A stretch of DNA of 54,643 bases from Chloroflexota bacterium (GTDB lineage Bacteria > Chloroflexota > Dehalococcoidia > JACPQK01), in assembly GCA_016190505.1 (NCBI GenBank), contig JACPQM010000045.1:1-54643 (forward strand), read 5' to 3'. The notes below the pieces were generated by a model, which was not told the DNA's origin, made no database searches, and saw only the letters and a program-made list of their open reading frames with translations. Below are positions 41,898 through 51,800 of the stretch, piece after piece; the stretch's first letter is position 1; every line of letters begins with the position of its first letter. Both the position numbers and the translations under genes were made by a program.

Positions 41898-43559
41898 ATG
41901 CCCCAGATCAAAGGGAACCAGCTCTTTCTGGATGTCCTCCGCCAGGAGGGGGTGCGCTACCTGTTCGGTAACCCCGGAGCCACCGAGGTGCCCTGGCTGG
42001 ACCTGCTGCCCGACTACCCGGAGCTACAGTATGTGCTGGCCCTCCACGAGGACATCGCCCTGGCTATGGCCGATGGCTATGCCCTGGCCAGCGGCCAGGT
42101 GGGTGTAGCCACCGTCCACGCCACGCCGGGCACGGCTCACGCCCTGGGCAACCTGTTCAATGCCAGCGTGTCCGGAAGCCCCGTGGTGGTCCTGGTGGGA
42201 CAGGTGCATAGCGGCCTCTTGATCGGGGAGCCTTTCCTGGCTTCAGACCTGCTCCAGATGACCCGGCAGTATGTGAAGTGGTGCTGCCAGGTCTCCCGAG
42301 TAGAGGAGCTTCCCCTGGCCCTGCATCGGGCCTTTAAGGTGGCCTCCGACCCACCCACGGGCCCTGCCCTGGTAGCTGTTCCCGTGGAGCTGCACGACCA
42401 GACTATGGAGGGCCCTCTGCCCGCCTTCACCCGCCACAAGCTCACTCGTACAATGGCCCCGGAGGGTTCGGCTATCTTGCGGGCCGCCGAGCTGCTGGCG
42501 GCCGCAGAGCGCCCTGCCCTGGTCTGCGGCCCGGGGGTAGTGCGCTCGGGGGCGGTGCCTATGGTGACGGAGTTGGCGGAGAAGCTGGGCATAAGGGTAT
42601 ATGGCGATGCTCGTTTCCCCGTCTGCTTCCCCACCACCCATCCGATGTATGCTGGCCTGATAGGCCCCAAGGCCATCGCTGCCTGCGATGTCCTCATGGT
42701 TGTGGGGCAAAAGATGTTCCTGGACGTTCGCTTCCCCCAGACCCCGGTGCCTCCCCATGTCAAGGTCATTCACCTGGATGTGGACCCCTGGGAGATTGGC
42801 AAGAACTACCCCGTGGAGGTGGGCATAGTCTCGGACCCCAAGCTGGGTCTTCAGGCCCTCAGCCACGCCCTGGCCGGGGAGGTTTCCGCCAGCGCCCAGG
42901 CCCGCTACCGGAGGCGGGTGCACGAGATCACCAGGGAAGGGGAGCGGACCAGGGAGCAACACCAGCGGGAGGTCCGGGAGTACTGGGACAAGGTGCCCAT
43001 TTCGGCACAGCGGCTGACTGCTGAGCTACAGAGTGCCCTCCCCCGTGACGCGCTTCTTGTGGTAGAGGCGAGCACCACTCATGCCTACATCCGCCGGCTC
43101 TTCGAGTGCGCCGAGCCTGATGCCTTGTATCGCATGGTGGGTGGTAGCCTGGGCTGGGGCTTGGGCGCTGCCCTGGGGGTCAAGCTGGCCCGGCCCGAGC
43201 GGGAGGTGGTGGCTGTGGTAGGTGATGGCACCTTCATGTACTATCCCCAGGCCCTGTGGACTGGGGTCCGCTACAATCTTCCAGTGCTCACCGTCATCTG
43301 CAACAATCGCTGCTACCTGAACGACAAGTTCCCCATGTTCCAGCGCCAGGGTCCATCTTCTCGCACGGGAGACTACGCCTGTGTGGACATAACCGGACCG
43401 GACATTGACTTCGTCAAGCTTGCCCAGGGCGTGGGCGCCTGTGGAGAGCATGTGGAATCACCCGATAACCTGGGCGCCGCTCTGCGCCGGGGGCTTGCCG
43501 CGGGAAGTCCCGCGGTGGTGGACGTGTCCATCGCGCCGTGGCAGTTCGAAGGCTCGTGA
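41898..43559 (+). CDS. ThDP-dependent decarboxylase (benzoylformate decarboxylase-like)
   Basis: 553 residues with a ggaggg site. The N-terminal domain shows YLFGNPGATEVPWLDLLP and LALHEDIALAMADGYA, where Glu51 activates thiamine diphosphate. His74 in ATVHATPGTAHALG aligns with the active-site His70 of benzoylformate decarboxylase (MdlC). The C-terminal ThDP motif is GDGTFMYYPQALWTGVRYNL plus NN. This pattern favours a 2-oxoacid decarboxylase acting on an aryl- or alkyl-glyoxylate over acetolactate synthase. It stands between the Mo oxidoreductase and ubiD, suggesting successive decarboxylation steps in one pathway. Confidence 0.88.
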   Translation: MPQIKGNQLFLDVLRQEGVRYLFGNPGATEVPWLDLLPDYPELQYVLALHEDIALAMADGYALASGQVGVATVHATPGTAHALGNLFNASVSGSPVVVLVGQVHSGLLIGEPFLASDLLQMTRQYVKWCCQVSRVEELPLALHRAFKVASDPPTGPALVAVPVELHDQTMEGPLPAFTRHKLTRTMAPEGSAILRAAELLAAAERPALVCGPGVVRSGAVPMVTELAEKLGIRVYGDARFPVCFPTTHPMYAGLIGPKAIAACDVLMVVGQKMFLDVRFPQTPVPPHVKVIHLDVDPWEIGKNYPVEVGIVSDPKLGLQALSHALAGEVSASAQARYRRRVHEITREGERTREQHQREVREYWDKVPISAQRLTAELQSALPRDALLVVEASTTHAYIRRLFECAEPDALYRMVGGSLGWGLGAALGVKLARPEREVVAVVGDGTFMYYPQALWTGVRYNLPVLTVICNNRCYLNDKFPMFQRQGPSSRTGDYACVDITGPDIDFVKLAQGVGACGEHVESPDNLGAALRRGLAAGSPAVVDVSIAPWQFEGS

Positions 43560-43580
43560 AACCCAACAGGAGGAGAAGTC

Positions 43581-44948
43581 ATGTCTTTTGCCGACCTGCG
43601 CCAGTTCTTGAGCTACCTGGAGGAGCGGAGGGAGGTCCTCCATATCCATGACGAGGTTGACCCCATATACCAGCTTGGCGCCTACGTACGCAAGACCTCC
43701 GACGTGGGCGGGCCAGCGCTGGTGTTCCATATGGTCAAGGGGTCGGACGTGCCCGTCGTCGGTGGGGTCCTGGCCACCCGCCGGCGCATTCTTATGGCGT
43801 ACGGGGTGGACACAGACCAGGAGGCCATCGAAAAGTTCCTCTACGCCCTGGACCATCTGGTCCCCACCAGGCGGGTGGAAACCGGGGTCTGCCAGGAGGT
43901 CGTGCTTACCGGCAACGAGGTAGACATGGGCCGCCTGCCCATCCCCACCTTCTCCCTGGGCGACGGTGGCCCCTACATTACCCTGGGCATGGTCATTAGC
44001 AAGGACCCTGACACGGGATCGAAGAACGCGGCCATCCGTCGCATCGAGGTGAAGGGCAAGAACAAGCTGGGCATCATGGCCCATGGCCATACCGGCATCC
44101 AGCAGGCCCGGGCCGAGGCCCGCAACCAGTACCTCGAGGTGGCCATTGCCCTGGGCTGTGACCCGATCATACCCTTGATCAATGCATGGAAGGCACCCTA
44201 CGGCGTGGACGAGCTTACCCTGGCCGGGGCTATCCGGGGCGAGCCCGTGGAGGTGGTGCGCTGCCGGACGGTGGACCTGGAGGTGCCCGCTACCGCCGAG
44301 ATAATCATCGAGGGGCGTATCCCACCCCACGTTCGGGAGCCAGAGGGTCCCTTTGGCGAGGTCACCGGTTACCAGACCGATAACTCGGACAAGCAGGTGG
44401 TGGAGGTCACCGCCATCACCCACCGGCGTGATCCTATATATCAGACCATTGTCACCGGCGTGCCGTCCACCGAGCACCACATGCTCAAGCAGATTGGCAT
44501 CGAGGCTACCTGCTACGCCGATCTCAAAGGCCGCTTCCCCGGTGTCAAGGCGGTGCATTTCCCGGCGGCCGGGGCGGTGGGGTGGCTGGTGGTCGTTTCC
44601 ATGAAACAGGCGGGCAAGTATGAGGCCCGGAACGTCCTGGCGCACCTGTTGAGCATCTCGCCCTTCAAGATGGCCATTGTGGTGGACGACGACATTGATG
44701 TCTATAACCTGGAGCAGGTGGTTTGGGCCGTGGTCACCCGCTGCCAGTTCGATAAGGACGTCGTCATGCTGCCTCGTCTGCGCAGCAGCACCCTCGATCC
44801 AGCCGCCGAGGAGCCTGGCGTAAGCTGTGGCATGGGTATAGACGCCACCCGTCCCTTCGGGCAGCCGTTCCCGCAGATGTCTGTCATACCGGGGGTAGAC
44901 AAGGTGCCCGACCTGCTGGCCATGCTGTCCCGCCAGCTTGGCCGCTGA
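43581..44948 (+). CDS. ubiD: UbiD-family prenyl-FMN decarboxylase
   Basis: 455 residues, 21 bp after the ThDP gene with an aggaggag site. The UbiD family uses prenylated FMN for reversible decarboxylation of aromatic or alpha,beta-unsaturated acids. Visible are MSFADLRQFLSYLEERREV, the metal/cofactor region GGPYITLGMVI with KNAAIRRIEV (the Arg of the E-R-E triad), and PPHVREPEGPFGEVTGY with the two glutamates. The C-terminal hexamer region ends PDLLAMLSRQLGR. No ubiX (prenyl-FMN synthase) lies in the window. The protein appears complete and probably active. Confidence 0.93.
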   Translation: MSFADLRQFLSYLEERREVLHIHDEVDPIYQLGAYVRKTSDVGGPALVFHMVKGSDVPVVGGVLATRRRILMAYGVDTDQEAIEKFLYALDHLVPTRRVETGVCQEVVLTGNEVDMGRLPIPTFSLGDGGPYITLGMVISKDPDTGSKNAAIRRIEVKGKNKLGIMAHGHTGIQQARAEARNQYLEVAIALGCDPIIPLINAWKAPYGVDELTLAGAIRGEPVEVVRCRTVDLEVPATAEIIIEGRIPPHVREPEGPFGEVTGYQTDNSDKQVVEVTAITHRRDPIYQTIVTGVPSTEHHMLKQIGIEATCYADLKGRFPGVKAVHFPAAGAVGWLVVVSMKQAGKYEARNVLAHLLSISPFKMAIVVDDDIDVYNLEQVVWAVVTRCQFDKDVVMLPRLRSSTLDPAAEEPGVSCGMGIDATRPFGQPFPQMSVIPGVDKVPDLLAMLSRQLGR

Positions 44949-44955
44949 GGTGGAG

Positions 44956-45285
44956 CTACCAGACCTCCACCACCTGGGCGTTGGGGTGTTTCGAGCGCAG
45001 TGACTGGGCGATGGCCTTGCGGTCTTCTTCGTCCACGATAGGCTCGATCTGGGATATGCGCCGGCTGGAGCCGCCACGGACGTTGCGTTTGACCAGGAAA
45101 CCCGGCACCTGGACGTACTCGCTGTTCACCGTGCCACAGCATGAGCTGTCCACGCACACGCGGCCCACAATGCACAGGACATCGCGTCCGTTATAGGGCA
45201 GGACGTATTCCTGGAAGGGCACGTAGTACCCGGCCAGTGCCTCCACTTCCAGGCCCAACTGAGGGTGGACGAACTCCTTGACCAC
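44956..45285 (-). CDS. Small Cys-motif protein, unknown function
   Basis: 109 residues starting GTG 45285 after ggga. The centre is DVLCIVGRVCVDSSCCGTVN, with four cysteines in 14 residues, then VQVPGFLVKRNVRGG and an acidic/basic tail (IVDEEDRKAIAQSL). It has no signal or membrane segment. The Cys cluster could bind a metal or form disulfides. It faces ubiD tail to tail (7 bp gap). I do not recognise a named family. Confidence 0.75.
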   Translation of the reverse strand: MVKEFVHPQLGLEVEALAGYYVPFQEYVLPYNGRDVLCIVGRVCVDSSCCGTVNSEYVQVPGFLVKRNVRGGSSRRISQIEPIVDEEDRKAIAQSLRSKHPNAQVVEVW

Positions 45286-45340
45286 GCTTTGCTCCCTGAC
45301 GGCGTTTTCACACGCATTCTAGCACGAGCTGCGCTTTGTT

Positions 45341-45640
45341 GTCGTTGCGAGTTCAACAGGTCCCGACGTGTCGGGACCCAATGTAGAGCCATGAACCGGT
45401 CGCCCGCGGCGTGCGGATTCCGTCGTTGCGAGGACCCCGACGCATCGGGGGGACTGTATGTCATTGCGAGTCTTACAGGTCCCGAGCCGTCGGGACCCAA
45501 TGTAGAGCAATGAACCGGCTCGCGGCGTGCGCATTCCGTCGTTGCGAGGAGCGTAACGACGAAGCAATCTCCTGACGGTGCGATGGGTCCCGACGTGTCG
45601 GGACTTCGCTGCGCTCGCAATGACGGGGCATGCCCGGTGC
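45341..45640 (+). repeat. Tandem dispersed repeats (about 2.5 units)
   Basis: Unit a (45341-45460) and unit b (45459-45583) are related direct copies of about 120 bp: gttgcgag/attgcgag, a ggtcccga...tcgggacc hairpin, caatgtagag, atgaaccgg and gcggcgtgc. A partial piece in mixed orientation follows (45584-45640). Unit b is nearly identical, in reverse, to the repeat at 37-155. The whole gap 45286-45833 shows no gene; 45641-45760 contains only short inverted segments. Confidence 0.8.
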
Positions 45641-45764
45641 CAGGGGCACGACTCTGATACGTCGTCCTGTCCGACTCCCCTATTGACAGGGGGGCGCGGT
45701 TCATTGAAAGCCCTTCCGCAGAAGGACGAAGTCCAGACAGGTCGGCGCCCAATGTCCAAATTCG

Positions 45765-45800
45765 GGAGGGGGTGCCCCGATACATCGGGGCACCCCCTCC
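45765..45800 (-). terminator. Strong hairpin after the giant gene
   Basis: A 17-bp perfect stem (ggagggggtgccccgat / atcggggcaccccctcc) 33 bp past the giant gene's stop. Read on the minus strand its centre is ccgaTGTAtcgg, the same core as the hairpin at 41834-41873. It is followed by a short A/T stretch, so it can act as the terminator of the giant gene. Confidence 0.65.
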
Positions 45801-45833
45801 TTTCGGTCCTTGCGGGTCCACCCAACGCAAGAG

Positions 45834-48800
45834 CTAACCGGCAATAGTGAAGCTGGCGTCGCTGGTGTCGGACTCGCGCGTGGAGAGGTGGGTCACCCGG
45901 ACCAGGGCCAGGGTGGTAGCCGGACCCCTCACTCGCCAGGTATGGCTGCCATCGTTGCGGGTGCGGGAGACGATGGTCTGCCAGGTGGCGCCGCCGTCGC
46001 GGGAAAGCTCGATGCGCACCAGGCCTTTGGAGTCGTGGGATGACCAGGTGATGGTTGCTTTTGAGCGGGCAGTCCAGGTCTCGCCGCCGTTGGGCGAGGT
46101 TACCGTGATGGCCGGGCCGCTGCTGACCGCGGTGTTGTTTGTGGCGCCCTGGCTGGTGCTGGCCGCCTGGCCTGACGCCGCGATGGTGAAGCTGGCGTCG
46201 CTGGTATCGGAGTCGCGGGTGGACAGGTTGGTGACCCGGACCAGGGCCTGGCCGGTGGCCGGTCCGCGCACGGTCCAGGTGTAGGCGCCATCGTTGGCGG
46301 TGCGGGACACCAGGGTGCCCCAGGTCTGGCCGCCGTTGCGGGAAAACTCGATCCTCACCAGGCCTTTGGAGTCCGGCGAGGACCAGGCAATGATAGCCAG
46401 CGAGCCCGTGGCCCAGGCCTCCCCGCCGTTGGGCGTGGTCACCATGAGCGTGGGACCGGCGCTGCTGGCGCCGTTGCCGTCGCCAGGTGTGGGAGTCACA
46501 CTGACGTGACCGTCACCCTGGGTGTACTCCTCCCAGTTGCCGGCGTAGTCCTGCGCCCGTGACCGGAAGTACCAGGTGTGCCCGTAGCCGCCGGGGAAAA
46601 CCGCGCTGGTGCTGGTGGTCCCCGCCAGCCAGTTGCTCCAGGCGCCCCTGGCGCCGTCTTTGTACTGGATGTCGTACCACTTGACGCCGGAGGTGTCATC
46701 CTGGCCGGACCACTTCACGGTTACCGTGGGTGAGTTGGCCGTGGCGCTGATCACTTTTGACCTGGGGGGCTCGTTGTCCAACAGCAGCGAGCCGTCGGAG
46801 GGCACCGGGAAGGTCAGCTTGATGTCCGGCGCCTTCGTCTCCAGCCAGTAGCCCTTCCAGGGCTGCAATGCGCCGGTGGTCAGGGCCTCCTCGCGGTCCG
46901 CTGTCAGGCCAGGGGCGACGGACAGCTTCCAGCGGTAGAGGGTGCCCGAGACCAGGCCCTGGGCCACCGCCTGGTCAAAAGATAGGCCGTTGACTTTGAG
47001 GTCCTGGATACTGACCGGCAGGAGGAAGGGGTTGCCAATGGCATGGAGGCCGGCCGCACCCAGCGTGACGGTCACGTCCTCCTGGTTCACCGCCCCGCCG
47101 ATGTCAACCACGGCGTCCTTCTCCAGGAAGGTGAAGTAGCCGCGCCCGGGCTGCAAGCTGACCTCGCCCAGGTCGGGCGGGTAGACCTTGAAGCTGCTGG
47201 AGGCGGTATCGTACCAGTAGAGCTTGAGGGGGTCAATGTCATCGCCCAGGTTGACGAAGGGGTCGGCTACCTGGGGGGTGATGGGGACGGAGAAGAACAC
47301 CCAGCCCGAAGTCCCCTTCTTGAAGTCGCCCACCACCGGCTCCGACTTCTGCACGTCCAGGCGGAAATAGCGTGTCTCATTCAGGGCTGGCGTGTAGGTG
47401 TAGGCGTCCAGCGGCTTGTAAAGGCCGGTGGTAAGGTCAAGCTCGGCCCGGGTGGGGTCCAGGGGGATGGTGTTGGTGATGCTTCCGCTGCTATCGAACT
47501 CCACCAGGCGGAGGACCTGGTACTCGCGGCCGGCCTTGACCAGGTAGGCCGAAGGCCGCCAGAGGATGGTGACCTCCTGGCTGGTGGCCGCGCTCTTGAC
47601 GGCCAGGGACCAGTGGTGAGAGAGCCGGCCGTCGGCGGGGCGTATGTCCCGGTCGTAAGTCACGCCCTGCCGGTCCAGGAAGCTTAGCCTGAGGCGGTTG
47701 GGCAGGAAGACGACCTCGCGCACGTCCTTCTCGTCCTGTGTGTCCGAGGCGCCGAACTCCACGCCGGCCACGTTCCCGGCGTCGGCGGCAATGCCGTCGG
47801 TGGCAGTTAGCTCGATGGACCACGACGGCTCGACAGCCAGGCCCTTGGTGCGGAAGGTCCACATCATGGTGATGTCCAGGGGGTTGCCCGCCAGGTCATG
47901 GACGCCCTGGTCAATGGTCCCGTCAGCTTTCACCGTGTCTGTCTTAACTGCTACGCGATAGAAACCGTTGGCCTTGAAGGGCACGATGGGCACAAACACA
48001 GCCTTGCGCAGCGCCGGATTGTAGGAGACATAGCCGGCCACCTGGGCGTTGTTGTTGAGCAGGTCGGTCACATAGAAAGTGCGGTCGGTGAAGTCCCCGG
48101 GCCTCATGTCGTCGGTGAAGGTGGCGCTCAGCTCGCTGGCATAGACCCGCTCGCCCTCTTTGGCCTGGTAGTCAGGCACGGTGTTCAGCGCCGACGGTTT
48201 GGTGCCGTCAACGCGGAACGTGACGTAGGGCGGGTCTATGTCCGTGTTAGGCCGTGGCGTGGCCCTGTCAATGGCGATGGCCCGCAGCGCATACTCCGCC
48301 TCGCCCAGGGGGCTGATGGCGCTGTCCGGCCACTTGAAGGTGAACTCCCGCCGCGGCGGCCGGCGGTCCAGGCGGTCGAAGACCGTGACCACGCTGGGGT
48401 TCTCGACGCCGTCCTGCCACAACATGCCGGACAGGTTGGACCAGGGCTCCCAGACGCCATCGGGCCGCTTGGAGCGGATCTGGAGCTGGATGCTGGCCAG
48501 GTCGGCGGCCTCGGACACCGCCAGGATTTCAAAGGCCTTGCCCTCGGGGAAATACACCGGGCTGATCCGCTGCCCCTCGTAGGGGGTGGAGATGACCGCC
48601 CGGGGCGCTTTGAGGTCAGCGAAGGCGGGGTTTAAGACCAGCACCCGGTTGATGTGCTGGTCCATTTCCTCCTCGATGACGATGGTCACCTGGTACTGCT
48701 TCTGGTCCTGGCGCGACTTGTCGCGCTCGGGGGGATATACGTCAATGGCGATGGTGGCCACGGGTAGCCCCACCGGGTCGAACTTGACCCGGTAGAGTCC

Positions 48801-51800
48801 GGGATCGCCGTTGAACTTAGTGGTGACGTTGTCCGGGTTCTGGGCGGTCAAGGCGTAGATCAAGAAGTCGGTCGTGCCACCGCCCTGCAACACCCGCTGG
48901 CCCGAGAACTGGGCCCTGATCTTGTAGTGGGCGCCCTCGCTGTAGTCGAAGACTCCGGTGGCCGGGGTCTCCAGCGTCAGTTCGAGGTCCACCGCCCGGT
49001 TGGTCCCCCACTTTGTCCCCGATTCGGCGTCCTGCTGCCACTCCCAGGGGTCGGAAGATACGCTGCCGGGCTCGGTGAAGAACAGGGGGGTCCCCCATGT
49101 CGGGTCGGTGAACACCCGGGTGACGATACTGTCGCCCACATCGTCATCGCTGAGCACGAAGCCGGCCGTCTGCTCCGTTTCCTTGCCTGACTCGAACCCT
49201 TTCCTCAAAGAGACGCCGTTGGCCATACTGAAGACGCCGCCAAACTTGAGGTCCAGGGAGGTGCCTGCACCAAAGACCTTACAGCAGGAGAAATCCAACT
49301 CTAGCTGGGCATAGGCCGAAAGCGAGGAGCCGAAGTCTGCTGAGACGCCGACCAGGGACCCCTCGTAGATGCGCCTGGAATACTCGAATTTGGCTCCACC
49401 ACTGACCATCAGCGTTTCGCCACCGGCCCCTTTCTCGTCGAGGAGGTTGTTGTCCTTCAGGAAATCATCAAGGCCCTTGCCCCGGGAAAGATAGCTGCTA
49501 TACCCTTCCACAAGCCACTGGCGGGCCAGGTTGTTGTTCAGGAGCCCGGTCCAGGTCTTCTTGGCCGCCTCCAGCTTCTTCTTCTCCTCTTCGTCTGTGG
49601 CCTGGGCGATGGCCCTCTCCAGGTCTGTGACGATTTTCTCGATGTCGCGGACGGTGTAGACGTACTGGTTCGTCCGCTCCAGGATGTCGTATGTCTCAAT
49701 CTGCTGGGTATCCGGCACCACTTTGGTTCCATCCCACTTGATCCCCAGACGGTATTTAGTCTGGAGGCCCAGGGTCCAGCCCTCGCCGAAGTAGATGTCG
49801 CCCTTGCCCGGCCCCAGCACGTCGGGCAGGCTGTCGCCCGAAGGGGTCTGGTAGCGCCGGTTGGCGCTGACCTCGTACTGCACCCCGAACTCTGTGCTCA
49901 GGGCTTTAGCGATGAGCCCTATCTTGGCCAGCTCCACAGCGAACCCCGCTGCCCCTGTAAGGGCAGTAGCGACACCGGTGCCTACCTCCGCAAGGAAGAA
50001 GGGGAGGAAGACCGTCCCCGCGCTGGCAGATTCCCGGTTACCCAGCAAACCCTTGGTCCCCAGGTCCTGAGAGACTTCCTTCTTCTTGAAGCCGTCTATT
50101 GACCGTTCCGACGTCCAGGGTGAAGGATAGACCATGACTTCCCTATCGTTTATCACGATCTTCATGTCCCTGACGATCCCCTTGAAGGTCATGGAGTCGT
50201 CCAGGTAGGCGTAGCTGCCGTCGCCCGGCGGGTCATGGAGCACCCCATAGTTGACCGTGGGCACCGACACCAGTCTCGCCGCCGAGCCCACCGGGACATC
50301 GCCCAGAATGGTGACGTTCTCCTTGTACAGAGCGCTGTCTTTGTAGCCGTCCTTGGTGGCCAGGAAGTGGACCCATTTGGGGTCCGCCAGCGGCGGAGTT
50401 ACGCTCCGGTCCAGCTTGGGCAACCCCGCCGTGATGGCGTATTGTACGCGGTCACCAGCAGAAACTATTGGCTCTTGTTGGGCCGGTGGGTCGGGCGTCA
50501 TCTGGCTGACCTCGTCGGTCACCACCAGAGCGAATTCCTGCACCGGGTGGCCGTTGGCCTTGGCCACGATGGTGTAGGTGTGTGTTCGGGGCTCCGGGGG
50601 CCAGTAGTACATGTACCCGTCAAGCTGCGTCTTCACAGCCTCGATCTGCTCGGGCTTAAGCCCCATGTCCTTCAGGAACTTCTGGGCTTCGCCGTTGGAA
50701 CCCAGGAGGTTGGGCTTGGGGCTGATTTCAAGCACAATCTTGACCGGGATGACCATGGTCTGGGCCATGTCGCCCGTGGTCAGGTCAACCTCGGCGGACT
50801 TCTCCACCCGCTCGCCTTTGGGCATGCCTCCGGGCACGGTCACCGTGTATTTGCCCGGGTTCAGGGTGACCTCGAACTTGCCCGCTGCATCGGACAGGTC
50901 CCCGGCCTCGCCATTGAGGCCGCTGATGATGACATCCTTGCCCGGCATGGGATAGCCCCCGGAGTCCACCACGTAGACCGTTAGCTTTCGGGTGGTCAAG
51001 TCAATGAAGTCCACGTCAGTCCGGGCGTCTTTGATGGTTACCAGGCCCGTGTCAGGATTGTAGCCTGGGACAGGGTCCCAGCCGGGGGTGCTTCCCTTGA
51101 TGCGAACGTCATGCCCCGAACGAGAGGCCACGAAGAGATACTTGCCGGCAAACAGGGGGACGCTCCAGTTCATGCCGTTGGTAAGGTCGCTGGCGCTGGG
51201 CAGGGACTTGACGCCGCCGACGCTGCCTATGGGAAACGCCTCCACCGAAACTTCATCCACCAGCACGTCCGCACCGTTCTTCTGTTTGCTGTAGAGCACC
51301 CGGCCGCCCACCGGGAAAACGGAGATGTCCACGAAGTCAATGGCCAGTTGGTTGGGCGCTTTCAGGGTAAGCTCGGTCACCTGCAACGGCTTCTCAAACT
51401 CGTGCAGGTCCGCGTTCTTCTTGTAGGCCAGGACGCGATAGGTGCCCAGGGGCAGGTGCTCAAAAGCGTAGTAGCCCGCGGCGTTGGACAGCGTCCAGAT
51501 GCTCAGCTTGCCTGTCTGGTCTACCTCTTCCTGAAGCTTGGGGTCCTCGCTGATCCTCACCTTGCCCTTGTCCGTGCTCGGTCCGGCGACGGTCCACTGG
51601 AACTCGCCGTCGTTGGGCGTCATGCGTTCGATGGTGACCCAACTTACGCCTCCGTCACGCGAAACCTCGATCTTCACCGTGCCCTGGCCCAGCTTTGAGG
51701 ACGACCACCTGATGGTCTGAGTAGACCCGATGGCCCACTTCTCGCCTCCGTTGGGCGAGGTGATGGTGAGTAGATCAGGGCCAACCGCTGTTGATGTGGC

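Noticed and set aside
43458-45077. A 539-codon minus-strand frame opposite ubiD
   Set aside because: A shadow of ubiD; composition is atypical (rich in His, Gly and Gln) and there is no domain.
45341-45640. Possible CRISPR array from the tandem repeats
   Set aside because: Only about two and a half units of roughly 120 bp with no regular spacers and no cas genes; the pattern is that of dispersed elements.
45650-45720. A TTGACA at about 45687 as a promoter
   Set aside because: No matching -10 at the right distance and no gene downstream on the plus strand.
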